Part shown: positions 19,929 to 31,918 of the stretch, in pieces
Layout of the letters: every line of letters starts with the position of its first letter
How positions within the stretch are numbered: the stretch's first letter is position 1
Assembly: GCF_002201575.2 (NCBI RefSeq)
Contig: NC_058417.1
Location: 52,747,837-52,811,836, forward strand
From: Neomonachus schauinslandi
Lineage: Eukaryota; Chordata; Mammalia; Carnivora; Phocidae
Direction of reading: 5' to 3'
DNA length: 64,000 nucleotides
Notes under the pieces: model-generated
The model's database searches: none
Told to the model about the DNA's origin: nothing
The model's input: the letters and a program-made list of their open reading frames with translations, nothing else
Position numbers and translations under genes: made by a program

Positions 19929-21225
19929 AAAGGGAGCTGGTGATTGATAAAGTGCCCTCTCTCCTTGCCTCCTGGGACGCCATCAGCCTCCCTGTCCCTC
20001 CTTTCTCCCACACAGGTGGGTCTCTGACCCTCTGGACACACAGCCCAGCACCGCCCACTTGCCTCAGGCTGTTCCCTTTGTGAGCCACGCCCACCCCAGT
20101 GGGAACCTAAGGCCCAAATTGGGCTGCGATGTGAGCCAATTGGTTTTGAGAGCTCAGTCCCCAAGGAGAGGCCACGAGGAAATGTCTTCCTAAGAAGTCC
20201 GTTCTGACCTTTGAGCCAACAAATCGCAAGTAGAAACAGCTCGGGAATAAGCAATCAGGCTCTGGATCGTGGCTTCTGCAGGGAGGGGCCATCCCTTCAG
20301 CTTTTCCGGGGCATCCATGCCTTCCCAAAGCTGGCCCTGTTTTGGGAAGCCTGTGGCTACATTCCCGTCCTCCCTGCGTCAATTCTATTCCCTCTTGAGC
20401 TCCACTCCTGAAACCCTGACCCCCTTGGTCTCCACTAGCCTCCTTCCCTGCCTGAAGCCATCGAGCCCCTGCTGCCTGAGCTCACTGCCCGTTTCCGCGG
20501 CGACCGGCCTGTGATGTCACTCACTCACTCACTCACGGAGGCCTGCGAGCCTTCAGGTGGGTAGGATGGGAGCAGCAGGTGCCCAGGAAGAGGGAAAGAA
20601 CAAAGCCCTCATCTCTGTGCCATCATCCCTACATAATGGAAGTCGGGAAGGGGGGAGTGGAAACGGAGGAGGGGCAGACGGAAGGCTGCAGCCGTTCCTA
20701 ACCTAGCCTGTTCTGACATCCCTTGAGCTCAGCTAGAGAAAGACGGCCTCTGACCCCCTTCCCCAAACTCCTCCTCAGGCCCCAGACCCCTGCCCAAACA
20801 GCGATGATTTAAAAGCCTCCTGAGTCATGGAGGGACTCTGTTTTCCCAGCTGGCCATTTTCTGCGGCCTGCCCCCACCTTGTGATGGTGTGGCATAAAGG
20901 GAAGCTTGCCCTCGTCAGCTTGTGTGCCCACTTCCAGCAACGTCGGGCTCCAGGGCTCCCTCCTGGCTGCCCCGCTTTGCAGGAAGCCCCAGTGCCAAGT
21001 GGCTTTCAGAGCCTGCCTCAGCGGGGACCACGGCTCCTGTCTTAGTAACTGGGGAAAGCAGCTCCCGCAGCTTCCCTAATGCTCTGGGCCCTTTTGTTCC
21101 AGCCAGGCACCAAGAGGAAAATGCAGCCCCAGTCTAGAAACAAAGGCTCCACCCAGCAGGCTCCCCTGGGGCCGGGTCCAAAAAGCCCATGGTCACCTGA
21201 GTTCCAGGTAACTCACTGCGCAGCC
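19929..21225. other. Unique stretch, small CACT repeat
   Basis: No gene or large repeat. A (CACT)n repeat lies at 20517-20536. Frames up to 113 codons are without domains. Confidence 0.45.
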
Positions 21226-21345
21226 TGAATTATATGGACAAGTTAGGCTCACTTGAACTTCAGGTGTCTCAATTACCTGAGTAATTTGCATGTTTATGAG
21301 TAAGGGGGATTGAAAGTTAACTCGAAGCAAATTCAAAATTCTGAC
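21226..21345. promoter_or_regulatory. Possible conserved noncoding block
   Basis: AT-rich, non-repetitive: acttgaacttcaggtgtctc, aattacctgagtaatttgca and tgtttatgagtaag include TAATT, ATTTGCAT octamer-like and CAGGTG E-box strings packed together. Confidence 0.3.
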
Positions 21346-22062
21346 TTTGGGGGCTTGGAAGCCCCTCACGTGCACCTCGCTTGTCACCCGACAGAAGGGA
21401 GCGTCACAGACAGGGCAACTATGACGTAACCACAGAGCAAGCCACAGAGGAGCCCGGACTCATCCCAGAGTCTGGGCCTTGCCTTAGTTTCCCTTTTAGG
21501 ATCTGCCAGAAAACCAAAAGTAACCACCTAAACACAACTCCAAATAAAGGTGGGAGAAGAATGAAAAAATCTTTATTATTGATTGTTTAGACCTAAAGAA
21601 AGTGAGGAGATAGAATTCCCTGTAGCCCAGCCAGGAGGTGAAGAGTTAATCCTATAATCTAGTCTGCCAGGGAGCAAGGTGAGGACCAGAGCTATTTCCA
21701 AGCTGAAGTGTGCATGCAGAATGTTTGATGCTTGGCGATGGAGCCAAGAAGACCAAGAGGACCGAGCCCATTTGCAAGCATCATATTGAGTACCTGGTGT
21801 GTATAGAGCGCTGTTTTCAGCATGCAGTGGGATTCCAAAATTCGCAGGGGGGCTCCCCTATCTTCTGTTAAGAGAATGGACGCCCCCCTCCCCTGCAGAG
21901 CACAGACACTGCTCTCTGCTGTGCTCGGTGAAGTACCTGCAAATGTCTGGTGACCTTTGCAGAGTTAGACCAATTACACTCCAGTGAAACAGATTAAGAA
22001 TTGCAAAGTAGCACGCGCAAACTCTTCTGGTTGTCTGAGTGAGAGCCAGGGCACCTCCTCTA
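21346..22062. other. Unique stretch, nothing recognised
   Basis: Mixed composition, no recognised repeat. Near 21540-21600 an AT-rich piece (atctttattattgattgttt) stands out. No gene. Confidence 0.4.
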
Positions 22063-22064
22063 TT

Positions 22065-22212
22065 GCTCTATCGTTGGCTTGCATATTGGAACCACCTGGA
22101 GAATTTTGGAACCAACTGTGCCTGAGTCCTACACCTAGAGAGTCTGATTTCATTGGTAATAGAGGCAGTGGTATTTTTTAAACATGCAACAAAGTGTGAG
22201 AACCACTGAGCC
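22065..22212 (+). mobile_element. MER5A hAT remnant
   Basis: Order: gcttgcatattggaaccacc, tggagaattttggaacc, gagagtctgatttcattggt, gcagtggtattttttaaaca, gtgtgagaaccactgag. The right terminal repeat gagaaccactg is intact. Confidence 0.7.
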
Positions 22213-22229
22213 GGAGGGTTTGGGAATTT

Positions 22230-22450
22230 TGAGTTGTTTAATGGTGAATCTGTGGGCTGAAATTGATCACGCTTGCTACTTTGCTAATGGAATCAAAGAC
22301 GCAGCTTCTATTTGCTGGCTAGGCTGCCATCTTGGAACAAAATAATGATGGCAAGGTTTTCATATGGATATTCTCCTAATGGATTCTAATGAGAGTTGGT
22401 ACAATGTGGTGGAATTTGCACAGAATAAAGTCTTCGCTAAACTGTCCTTC
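22230..22450. promoter_or_regulatory. Candidate conserved noncoding element with YY1-type motif
   Basis: Non-repetitive, rich in site-like strings: tgaaattgatcacgcttgct, tttgctaatggaatcaaaga, gctgccatcttggaac (gccatcttgg is a near-ideal YY1 site), caaaataatgatgg and ctcctaatggattctaat. No gene frame. Confidence 0.35.
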
Positions 22451-22477
22451 AGCTGGAGGGGGAGGCAGTGGGAGGAA

Positions 22478-22630
22478 GTAATTAACATTTCTTGAGTGTC
22501 TGTTGTGCAATAGGAACTGAGCTTGAAAGACTGTACTGATATTTCACTTTTTCTCTCCTACCGTGTGCCAGATGGGTGTCATCTCCATTTTACAGATGAA
22601 AAAATTGAGGCTCAAGATCACACCGCTGTT
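22478..22630 (+). repeat. MIR remnant
   Basis: Order: taacatttcttgagtgtctg, ctaccgtgtgccagatgggt, catctccattttacagatga, aaaaattgaggctcaagatc. Confidence 0.7.
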
Positions 22631-22639
22631 GTGTTGCTG

Positions 22640-23765
22640 TGTATTGGGAGATGATTTTCCATGAGTCTCTCACATTTCTGTGTTTCCTGTAAGCAAAGAT
22701 GCTGACTGCCTTTGTTCTGATCTTTATAAGGATGTTTGCCTGGTGAGTAGCTTTGGAAGATATGTCATCCTCCGGAGCAAAGGGTAGGCATGCTCACTGC
22801 CCATTATAAAAGATTCAGGTCCCTAAGCTCAGGGTTCCTGTCTTGTAACACACCCTCCCTGTGTGCACAGGTATGACCTGGCCCTCTTTGCATTGCCTTA
22901 TGGGGACTGTGGCTGAGGGAGCTTTTGGGAAAACACAATACTCTGGCTACCACTGTCACTTTGATAAACTGTCTTTTGTCTCTGACCCCTGCGTCTCATT
23001 TCTTCCACCAGCATCAAGACAGGCAAGGCTCACTTGTTAACTTGTGGTGGATTTGGCACCCTCATCTAAGCCTGCTTCCCTCTGACACCTATGCATTTAG
23101 GGGATGGAAAACAAGAGGTGATATTAAAGCAAAACAACACATATATTCCGGATCAATGATTTCTTTTCCTCTAATTATGAAACAATAACACAAATTAGCT
23201 CCCTTCCCTTTTCTAGAAGATGAATAAACAAATTCAATCTGCATCAAGTTAAATACAAAAGTTGGGCACAATTCTGCATCCTGCTGGTTCCAAATGCTAC
23301 TTGATTTTAAGCTCTACTAAGCTACATCCTCTTTCCTCTCAAGAGCATCTCCCTCAATCCTCCCAAAGCAGCCTCCCTGCTTTGATAAGCAAATGTGGGT
23401 TGTGCTAGCACCCCAAACCCACTCATCCTACTGTTATCAGAAGACCCTTACCTACTTATTTTCCAAATTGGAGAGAAGTGATTCTTCCGGTGTTAACACT
23501 AACCATCTTCATGCCCCTTTCTTTCTCTTTGAGGTCAGAATTTTTAAAAGACAGATTATAATCACACGGTATCTCTTTCTCGGCCTTTTTCTTACCTGAA
23601 TCTTTACTTAAACCAGCTAAGGTCCTAGCCAAGCTTAATTTGGAAAGGATGGCTTCCCTTTATTACTAATTACCTTCTCTTCTAAAGAATGAGAATTTAA
23701 TATGCAATGATGATTTCTAGTAGCAGGTTCTGTGTAATTTTCAGCTGTTAATTATTATTATTAAA
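22640..23765. other. AT-moderate stretch, possible decayed LTR, otherwise nothing
   Basis: Around 22790-23010 a block with cattataaaagattcaggtc, a gtaacacaccctccctgtg part and gataaactgtcttttgtctc resembles a retroviral LTR with TATA and polyadenylation-like strings, but I cannot match it to a family. The rest is unique. No gene. Confidence 0.3.
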
Positions 23766-23767
23766 AT

Positions 23768-23950
23768 CATAAAAAACTATTATTTATGTGCCAGGAACTT
23801 TTTAAGTGCTTTATAAAGTGTCTTAAATCTGCTCAAAAAACCCTAAAGTGAAGTATTTTCACTTGGAGAAGCTGATGTTTCAAGGAGGTTAAATGTCCTA
23901 TACGCGGAGCTAGTAAATAGCAGAGCTGGAATCCAGAGCCTTGTCTGTCC
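23768..23950 (+). repeat. MIR remnant
   Basis: Order: attatttatgtgccaggaac, tttttaagtgctttataaag, gaagctgatgtttcaaggag, gttaaatgtcctatacgcgg, agctagtaaatagcagagct, ggaatccagagcc. Confidence 0.75.
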
Positions 23951-23997
23951 AACCCCAAAGCAAAACTCTTCCTTCTGGACCCAACTTCTTTTTTTAA

Positions 23998-24265
23998 AAA
24001 AAAAAACAGCTTTATTGAGATGTAATTCACAGAGCATACAATTCATCCATGTGAAGTGGACAATGCATGGCTTTAGCATATTCTCAGGTATGTGCTGCCC
24101 TCCCCACAGTCAATTTTGGAACGCTTTTATCACCTCCAAAAGACACCCCGTGTACTTTAGGAATCCCCCATCCCCTCCCCACCAAACCCTACCAAACTGC
24201 CTTCTGGCAAAGTCTCTCTCTAAAGAAGCCATACCCTTTCTTCCTTCTGTATTAAATATTGGAGT
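23998..24265 (-). mobile_element. L1 3' end fragment
   Basis: The plus strand begins at the A-rich tract and reads cagctttattgagatgtaat, tcacagagcatacaattcat, ccatgtgaagtggacaatg, cagtcaattttggaacgctt, ttatcacctccaaaagacac, cccgtgtactttaggaat: the antisense of the old L1 3' region. No coding capacity. Confidence 0.8.
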
Positions 24266-24356
24266 ATGTTTATAGTCATAATTTGTGAATGTTTACATTC
24301 AAAAATTGGTTGCCTCTTTAGTTACGGAGAGGTTAAGAGTTGTACTACACTCCACT

Positions 24357-24367
24357 CCCCCCCCCCC
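24357..24367. repeat. C11 homopolymer
   Basis: Eleven C residues followed by gcccaaaaaaagcc. Likely length-variable and error-prone in sequencing. Confidence 0.8.
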
Positions 24368-24837
24368 GCCCAAAAAAAGCCTGTGTCTTCTCTCAGGTAG
24401 TCCCTGGGGTTGTTAATTCTTTCCTCCTTCTGCCCAGACACCACTAAGAAGAACCCTGGGGAACCACCAGGAGCCCCAGGAGGCTTGGTTACTCCATTTA
24501 GTAACTGGTCCCAGGCAATAGGTATTGGGTCTGGGTTGACAATGAAAGGGATGGGGACCCCAGAAAACTGCTTGCAATCTGGACTTGATATCTCATGAGC
24601 CGAGAACAGCCCTCCTTACCTCCTTTTAGATACAATTTATCTCCTTTGAGAAGTCCCTGATTAGTCCTTCCAAAGAGGGCTGGCTCCTTATGGAAGTTGA
24701 ATCTATCCAAGGGAGGTTTGCTAGCACTGACCCAAGATCAGCCAGACTTTGCAAGGAGTTTGGTGTGCCTATGTGTTAATTTGGGTTCCCCTGAAGAATT
24801 TGAGTGCTTGGAGTTGAGTTGGGAAGTACGGACACCA
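24368..24837. other. Unique stretch, nothing recognised
   Basis: Balanced composition, no gene or repeat recognised. Confidence 0.4.
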
Positions 24838-24841
24838 TGGC

Positions 24842-24885
24842 GGGGGTGGGGGTGGGGTGGGGATAGGGTGGGGGGGGTGTGGGGA
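24842..24885 (+). repeat. G-rich tract, G-quadruplex candidate
   Basis: At least five G runs of four to eight bases are separated by one to three other bases (cgggggtgggggtggggtgg, ggatagggtgggggg). This satisfies the usual G3+N1-7 pattern several times over. Confidence 0.65.
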
Positions 24886-26185
24886 AGGAGCACAAAGAAA
24901 GGAGGGGGACCACTAAGTGCTGTGCTATTAAAGCCAAATACCCCATGGAAGACTGGGTCTTACTCTCACAGGTAAACATTAGGAGACACGGGAAAACACG
25001 GACCTCAGAGTCATCCCACCTAGGGGACAAGGTCACAGGGTGTTTAAATACCAACTCCCATAAGTCCTTGGTTAAGGGCTGGTCCTGGAGGGTCTTAATT
25101 TCTCAGCTTTTCTGGTCCACTATGCTCCTGTGGGCAGAGCAGTCTTCTTCAGTTTTGGAAAAAGCCCTCAGGCAAAGAAATGCAGATAATGGCAGTTGGA
25201 GGTTGGGCAGAGTACATGAAATGGTTGGGTCTGAGGATATGGGTGGGCACGCACTGCATCTGCTATAGCCTTACCCCATTTTAACTCCTGCATGAGCAAG
25301 TACACACACACACACACACACACAGTGAACAGGAAGGGAATATGGTTTCATAGAGCACATTCCTCCATCCCTGGGCTCCACTCATGCTGACAATAATCAG
25401 GGCTTCCCTTTCCATACTAATGAGGGGCAGCAAGGAATTTATTAAACGAGCTTTACCAGGAACCAACTGGTAAAGACCTACATCTTTTACCTCTGAAGCT
25501 GGAAAACTCCCAACAGGCCTTGCAAAGAGTTTGGAACCCCAGACAAGTTCACTTGGGGGGTGGGGGTCACTCCAGGTCGGAAGAAGAAAGAAACTCCATG
25601 CCTTTAGGGAGAGATGGAGGGGCCTCAGGTTTACCAAGCTCAGCAGAGAGTCTGGCTTTCAAGCTGCAGCCTGACTGGCCCCCTGCTCCACCTCTTATCA
25701 CAGCCCTGGAGGTTCAGAGGCTAGCAGGTAGCTTGGCTGAACAGAAACACCCATTACCTTCCTTAGTTGATCTTTCAAAGCTGAGCGCCTTGGGGGAGGC
25801 TGTTCTCCGGAAAAGAAATGGAATTTGGAGTTCTGGGCAACCCACGGCCATGTCTACCTGGCTGCTAGTTGGCAGGATATTCATTCATTCACTTAATTAT
25901 TCATTTGCTCCTTCTTTAGCTCATTTATTCATTATCTTCATGGATCAGGGATTGAGGGTACCATGGTATTGAGACACAGCGACAAATAGGCAAATCCTTC
26001 CCCTTCTTAGAGGGTCCATATGAGGGCAGTGCAACTTGGAATCCCTAGCACAGCTCCATGGCAGACCCTTTTCTCCAGCTTCGTGCACGGGGAGGGTGGG
26101 GGTATGACTCGGCTGTGTCAGTCGGCTACGGGTTCCGCTCGGAGAGGACACATGGTCCCGTTCACCACCATATCCTCACAACCCA
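24886..26185. other. Mostly unique stretch with an (AC)n microsatellite
   Basis: A pure (AC)n run of 23 bases lies at 25302-25324. The rest shows no gene or clear repeat; 25870-25960 (attcattcattcacttaatt) may be an old repeat end. Frames of 92-150 codons lack domains. Confidence 0.45.
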
Positions 26186-26236
26186 GCATTGTCCCCGGCA
26201 CATAGGAGGTACTCGATAAATATTTGTGAATGAATG
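26186..26236 (-). repeat. L2 3' terminal fragment
   Basis: The plus strand reads attgtccccggcacatagga, ggtactcgataaatatttgt, gaatgaatgg: the usual reverse complement end of L2 (cctggcacatagtaggtgctcaataaatatttgttgaatg). Confidence 0.65.
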
Positions 26237-28064
26237 GATGGTTGTGTACCTTTGAGCAAAAGGCCAATACTTGTACATATTTTAATGTATTTCTCTGTCT
26301 ACGTGTTTGGGTATTGCTGTGCATGTTTCTGTGACTCTGTGTGACTGTGTTTATGCTTAAATAACTGAGTGTGCATGTATGTGAGTCTTCAATAGACACA
26401 GTCTTCCCTTTACAACATTTCAAGAGAATGAACATTTTTGCTTCCTGGTATCTGACTTCGGAAACCCAATCTGCATTTTCCACACATGCACAGCACCCCA
26501 GATTTTCAAATATTTATACTCCTATATTTAAAATCTGTGAGATTTCTCTCTTTCTCACCCATACGTGCTTGCATTCTGTCTCCCTCTCTCCCTCCTTCTC
26601 TCCCTCCCAGCCATCAGCCTGCCCTCTCCACCTTACTTCCTCTTTTTTCCCCCAGATATATATTGATGAAAAACCCCCAGACTGAGCCACACTATTGCCT
26701 TCCATGTTTGGCGTCACTGGGGAGGACTTGTGAACCATCCCTGTAGCCCTAGGACAGATCCTGAATGATGAGCCCAGCCAGAGAGGGGCATAAAGACTCC
26801 AGCTCCCCTTTCCCAAACCTTGGCAGCTCCTGAGAAGGATCTGCCCTCTGGGGGGAGTTTCTTTAGGCTGTAGCAGAGCTTCTAAAGAGGAACTAATCGC
26901 CCAGGGCTTCAGAGAGAAGCACTGGTTAAATGCCAACATTGCCTGGGTTTCCGGAGGCTTAGGTCTGATCTTTGGGAGGTTATTATGTCTTCTGGGACTG
27001 ACCAGGAGGCAGAGGAATACCCCTCCAAATTTCTCCTGGCTGAGATAGTCCATGGCCCCTCTCCATCCTGCACTGTATAGCCAAGCTTGACCAGAAAAAT
27101 CTACTGAGAGCAGGACTAATCACTCGACCTGATTGATTAGGACCTTGAGAAGCCCTGAAAAAAGTGAGGGCTTTTTGACTTCCAGTGTGAAATTCTGATG
27201 CTCAGGGATCATTCAAAATACCATTTGGGGTGCCTCAAAGTGTGGCTTCTGCTCTCATTTGTTACCAGTGGGTCAATAATTAAATAAGTCCATTGTTACC
27301 AATTCCACATTTGGGCCTGTGTGGATCTTGCCATTCCAGAGTCAGTTTACCAAAACAAAGCCACATGCACGTGCATGTGCGCGCATACACAGCACCCTGA
27401 AGAATGGAAAGGGGATGTGAGAAGGAAGCCATTATAATGGACAAGTAATGGGAATGGCATATGTGGTCATCTATTTGTGCTCCAGATCTACCATCCACCC
27501 CCTGCCTTCTGTACCCTGTTCTGGCTCTGGGTGGTTGACCTAAATGGACCACACCCATGGGCTCCCATGCTCTGTGGCTTCCAGCTGGGTTCAGCCAAGG
27601 GAGCCCTGGCCAAAGATCAAAGGAAGGGAGGAGAGTGAGGTCAGGTCTTCATTCCTCTGGCCACCACCCTGTAGGATCACCTCAGGACGGCTGGGTCCCA
27701 CCACAAAAGGACATTGCTCTTCCTGTGACAGCCTCTTTCATAGGATTTCCCTTCTGGATTATGGACTATTCTTTTCCCTTGCCCTCTTAGCTTTGGGTGG
27801 TACAGCTCCGCTGCTTCCAGCCCTGAGTTACTGGCTCCCATTCATTCTGCCTTCACCTTGGAAAATAGTCCCTTTGTAGGTAAACCCCAAATTACCCAAT
27901 TTAAAAGTGTTTCTAGTTGGAGCTGTAATTAAGAAATAACAGGGCAGATTAGGGAACTTTGTTACCTTAGACTGAATTTGGTAAGGGACTTTGTGCCAAC
28001 CTGTTTATCTCCATTATTGCTAGTGTATGAGTGAATATAGGAATTCTGTCTCTACCATTTAAAA
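26237..28064. other. Unique stretch, nothing recognised
   Basis: Includes a pyrimidine-rich patch at 26560-26640 (ctctccctccttctctccct) and a 179-codon minus frame (26514-27053) that runs through it and has no domain. No gene or large repeat identified. Confidence 0.45.
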
Positions 28065-28074
28065 AAGTGTCTAT

Positions 28075-28246
28075 CGGGCACCTGGGTGGCTCAGATGGTT
28101 AAGCATCTGCCTTCGGCTCAGGTCATGATCCCAGCGTCCTGGGATCGAGTGCCGCATCAGGCTCCCTGCTCCTTGGGAGCCTGCTTCTCCCTCTGCCTCT
28201 CTCTCTCTCTCTGTCTCATGAATAAATAAAATCTTAAAAAAAAAAT

Positions 28247-28277
<31 letters not shown>
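28075..28277 (+). mobile_element. Can-SINE, plus strand, with (AAAT)n tail
   Basis: Head cgggcacctgggtggctcag, tRNA-related gtctgccttcggctcagg, middle ctccctgctccttgggagcc, CT-rich body, then aataaataaaatctt and a long (AAAT)n run (about 28246-28277). Flanked by aagtgtctat at 28065-28074 and 28278-28287. Confidence 0.96.
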
Positions 28278-29154
28278 AAGTGTCTATTTACTGCTCTCCC
28301 TAAAACTGCAGATTTAATAGGTTGCTAGATACACTATAAATCTAGGTTTTTCAAACCAATAATGGTCCCAGAGAGGCAGAAGGGAAATCAACAGGTTATT
28401 CTACTCTTCATCACTTTGACACCATTTTTCATCTTGAGGAGAAATCTGATAAGAAAAACTTCAGATTGTTTGCAGCTTTATTGACCTGCCATGACTTCTG
28501 ACTTCATGGAAGTAGTTGGTTATTGGCCAACAGTCATGAGCCTAATGTAGGTGGCTTAGTAATACTCTAAGTGTCGGACACCCAGCAGATCTGGTGATAA
28601 TTCTGAGCAATGTGAAACAAGATTGTGCTCTGGCCTCTTCCTTTTGAATATATATCTTAATGATTTGAAACTCCTTTTGGATTAGCTGGAAGCATGCCCT
28701 CTTGTTATAGAAAATAGAAAAAAGATCAGTAGCTTCCTTTTTGTTATGGTATCGCTTCATTGTCACAGGGCGGGAGTAGATAAAACCAATTGCAGCTTGT
28801 TACTTAACTCCTGTCAGCCTGACTGGCTTAGGAATAACTACTCTAAAACAAAGCAGCTTGTTTTGGGTAGATGTGCCTGCCACCTGCCCAACATAATGGG
28901 TTTATATTCCAGCAATTCTATATTACAAGTTAATTTCTTTTGTTATATAGGGTGTGTGCTCTAACTGCCTATAGGATATATAAGTAGCTCCACTCTTGAA
29001 ATCAGATGCACCGTGATTTTCCCTGGAGATTTATCTATGACCATAGTTAGTATCTGGTAACTCCTGCTTTGAAAAACAGCCATGCCCAAATCATCATGGA
29101 AAGGCTTGGCATCTTGGACATTCACCCACCAGGGTAGAGCCAGATGATTTAGCC
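28278..29154. other. Unique AT-rich stretch
   Basis: No gene or clear repeat recognised. Possible regulatory content around 28880-29000 is not distinct enough to call. Confidence 0.4.
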
Positions 29155-29470
29155 AGGACAGGATAAGTCGTGCTGCCATAACAAACAACCCTGGAAACCT
29201 CAGTCACTTAAAAACATGAGGGTTTATGTCTCCCTCAGTTTATAGACACATGTAGCCAAGCTGAGCCTCAGCCCCACATGGTTACCATCCCAATCCAGAA
29301 GCCAGGCTGCCAGAACACCATCTTGAGCAAAGGGGAAAGAGAACATGACAAGGCACATACTCTAAAATGACAGACATCACTTCTGCTCACAATTTGTTGA
29401 TCAAAACAAGTCATGTGACAAGACCACATGGGTGGAATATACAATTCTACCAAGTTCCTGGAAGGAGCAA
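29155..29470 (-). mobile_element. Old LTR-like repeat
   Basis: Antisense order: gtgctgccataacaaacaac, cctggaaacctcagtcactt, aaaaacatgagggtttatgt, acatcacttctgctcacaat, ttgttgatcaaaacaagtca, tgtgacaagaccacatggg. Matches a widespread mammalian repeat class whose subfamily I did not resolve. Confidence 0.55.
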
Positions 29471-29569
29471 GAGTCTAAATATTTATATTTAGCCCCAATG
29501 ACTATAGCACTGAGGGTTTCTTAGGAAAAATTCTGACCTTGCTTGTGGAGTACCTGCTTCTGACAGCCA

Positions 29570-29716
29570 TTGGATTATATCCCAGGATGACCTGATTTTA
29601 AATTAATTACATCTGCAAAGACCCTATTTCCAATAAGGTCACATTCACGAGGCACCAGGCTTAGGACTTCAACATATTATATTCCTTTTGGAGGACACAC
29701 TTCAACCCATCATAAA
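29570..29716 (-). mobile_element. MaLR LTR fragment
   Basis: Antisense signature: attttaaattaattacatct, gcaaagaccctatttccaat, aaggtcacattcacgaggca, ccaggcttaggacttcaaca, acacacttcaacccatcat. Confidence 0.75.
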
Positions 29717-30832
29717 TACCAAGGCTCACACCTAGTTGATTGATTTTCTCAAAATGTTAGTACATGGTTTTGTTCTGTTTTGTTTCCTGGTTGACTGTAC
29801 AAAGCATCTGAATCACCCTTATTTAGCAACAGAGAAAATCCATACCCCAGAGCCTTGCTCTATTAGAGTACAGATGCCCAAACTGTCTGCTGATCAACTT
29901 TGATGAAAAGTTGGGCTGGGAAAGACAATATTCACAAAGCCTCATTTGAACAGTGTACGGTTCTTTGTCTCAATCACTAGCTTCAGCATTTGCTGGGGGG
30001 TGGGGGGGTTGTTTTTGTTTTGTGTTCTAGTTCTCGTGTTAGCTGAGGAAGCCCCTTTTTCAAATGAGCTCTTAAGGAACTCTTGAGCAACCCCAGATAT
30101 AAGACCTGTGAAAGCAGAGCTGCCCGGCTGGAGGGGGCTGTTGTCCCCATGATAAGGAATTGAGTCCCTCTCTGTTCATCTTCCTCTCCTGGCCAAGTCA
30201 CTGTGTTTGAAGAACGTGCTTGCGGGGGGATTCACCCGGCTTCGGCATCCCTTCTCTGTGGCCCAACCAGGAGGGCCAGAGCTTCCTGCCTCTTTGCCTC
30301 CCCGCCTCCCAACACACCCTGCAGCATGGATGTCAGGCTCACCCCCTCCCTCTTGCTGCCTCCCCGCTTGTCCCTGATGCTGCCGAGTGTGTGTGTAGAC
30401 CCCACCTCTCCTCCCTCCACAGTGGGGAGATCTGACATTCCAGCTCTGGAGAAGGAAAAAAGACAGAGTCGGCTCAGCCTGGACAGACCTGTGGTGTAAT
30501 TAATTAGCTTAAGAAAAAGAGAGGTTCTGCCTGGCTCAGCTGGTCTACTCCATTCCCCTGCACCGGGACTAAAGGACATTAATGAAGGACATCATCACTT
30601 TGTGTTGGCCTCGCCAGCCGATGCCTTCCTGGTGCATCTCCTTCCCTGGAGAGTTCTTGACTGGGCAATGGGTTAAAGGGAGGGTCCAGGCCCCTGAGGT
30701 TGGTCCTGGCCTCAAGTGCTGGCTCTTCTAATAGCCAGGGTGGGGAGCCCAGAGGTCACCGAATAGGCCCCAGGGCTTCTTGTAGGATCCTGGGGCTTCA
30801 AGGAACAGTTTAAGAGTCCCTGGTAGCGATCA
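29717..30832. other. Unique stretch with a G-rich patch
   Basis: A G-rich patch lies at 29995-30008 (ggggggtggggggg). Between 30200 and 30600 the DNA is GC-richer with frames of about 100 codons on both strands, without domains. No gene. Confidence 0.4.
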
Positions 30833-30985
30833 GTGTTTCTCAAAGTTGGCTGTGAATCAGAAACTGCTGGAGAGCTTCTAAAGTTTACTGATACTGAAAT
30901 CCCGCATACACCTGCCGGCCAGAATCCCCAGCGTCGGCATTACAGGTGATTCTCACGTCATCGGATTGAGAACCCTTTGGCCCTA
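30833..30985 (+). mobile_element. MER5A hAT remnant, nearly full length
   Basis: Starts cagtgtttctcaaagttggc, passes ctggagagcttctaaagttt, ccagaatccccagcgtcggc, attacaggtgattctcacgt and ends attgagaaccctttgg. Both terminal inverted repeats are recognisable. Confidence 0.8.
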
Positions 30986-31548
30986 GATTAGATCAGATTA
31001 TTTCCAGGTCTTAGAATTGTCTGGCCTCTGAGCGGCCCCTGGGCCTACATTTAGAGACCATTCAAGAACCATCCACACAACTTCTGTTACTGAGTTTGTT
31101 CTAGAAATGATAGAGTTGGTGGTGTCTCTTGCTCAGCATCCACCATATGAAGATCCATCCCATAAAAGCTTTATTTTCTTGAAAAATGAGGTGTGAAGGA
31201 CAATGAGAACTTTGTAACTGATTTGTCTTATTGCATCAGCTGCTCAGATGTGCAGAATTAAATGTGTGGTGCAATTTTAGTTACATACAGGTCCTCGTGG
31301 TTCTGGCAGCCGCATTTTGCCTTTGCCTCTGACCTTAGGTCTCTCTATTTTCCTCGGTCTCAATGTTTTATTGTATTTCTCTACTTCGTGGAGTTACGTG
31401 CAAGTGCCAGGAATCCTTCAGAAGATGAAGTGAGTGTGAATACGTAAATAAACAAGCAGAGGTGGTGAATCTGATGAGGATAATGAAACTGGTGCCTGCA
31501 GCTGGAGGACAACACGCACGGGTCAGAGGGAGCACCGCGACTTCATAC
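30986..31548. other. Unique stretch, nothing recognised
   Basis: No gene or repeat recognised with confidence. Confidence 0.4.
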
Positions 31549-31795
31549 CTATGTGCCGCCTCCTCAGGGAAGCCTTTCCTGATTGCTTGGACCAGACTTA
31601 GGGCTTCATGCTGAGTGATACTAATTCTCATTCTTTATTAAAATGCCTCATATTAACATCAGGCTTCCTCAGCAGACTGTAATTTCTACGTGGGCGGGAA
31701 GCATGCTTAGCTTTCTCATGGGTGTAACCCCAGTGCCCAGTACGTGGCCTGCTGCTGAGTAACCATCTGATAAACATTTACTAGGTAAGAAAATA
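31549..31795 (-). mobile_element. L2 3' end fragment
   Basis: Reverse-complement L2 order: cagggaagcctttcctgatt, aatttctacgtgggcgggaa, gcatgcttagctttctcatg, gtgtaaccccagtgcccagt, acgtggcctgctgctgagta. Confidence 0.7.
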
Positions 31796-31871
31796 AACAG
31801 AACTGCAAAGCTCTACTGCTCAGTGAAATGCATGAGAAATTCAAAGTCTCCATGATAAGACAGTGACTCAG

Positions 31872-31918
31872 AGCAAGGAGAGAGAAGGAAAGGGAAAGGC
31901 AGGAAGGAAGGAAGGACA
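31872..31918. repeat. Purine-rich (GGAA)n-like tract
   Basis: gagcaaggagagagaaggaa, agggaaaggcaggaaggaag, gaaggac. GGAA tandem repeats can bind ETS-family proteins; this one is short and impure. Confidence 0.55.

Noticed and set aside
22640..23050. Recent retroviral LTR
   Set aside because: TATA-like and polyadenylation-like strings are present, but I could match no family and saw no paired LTR or target-site duplication.
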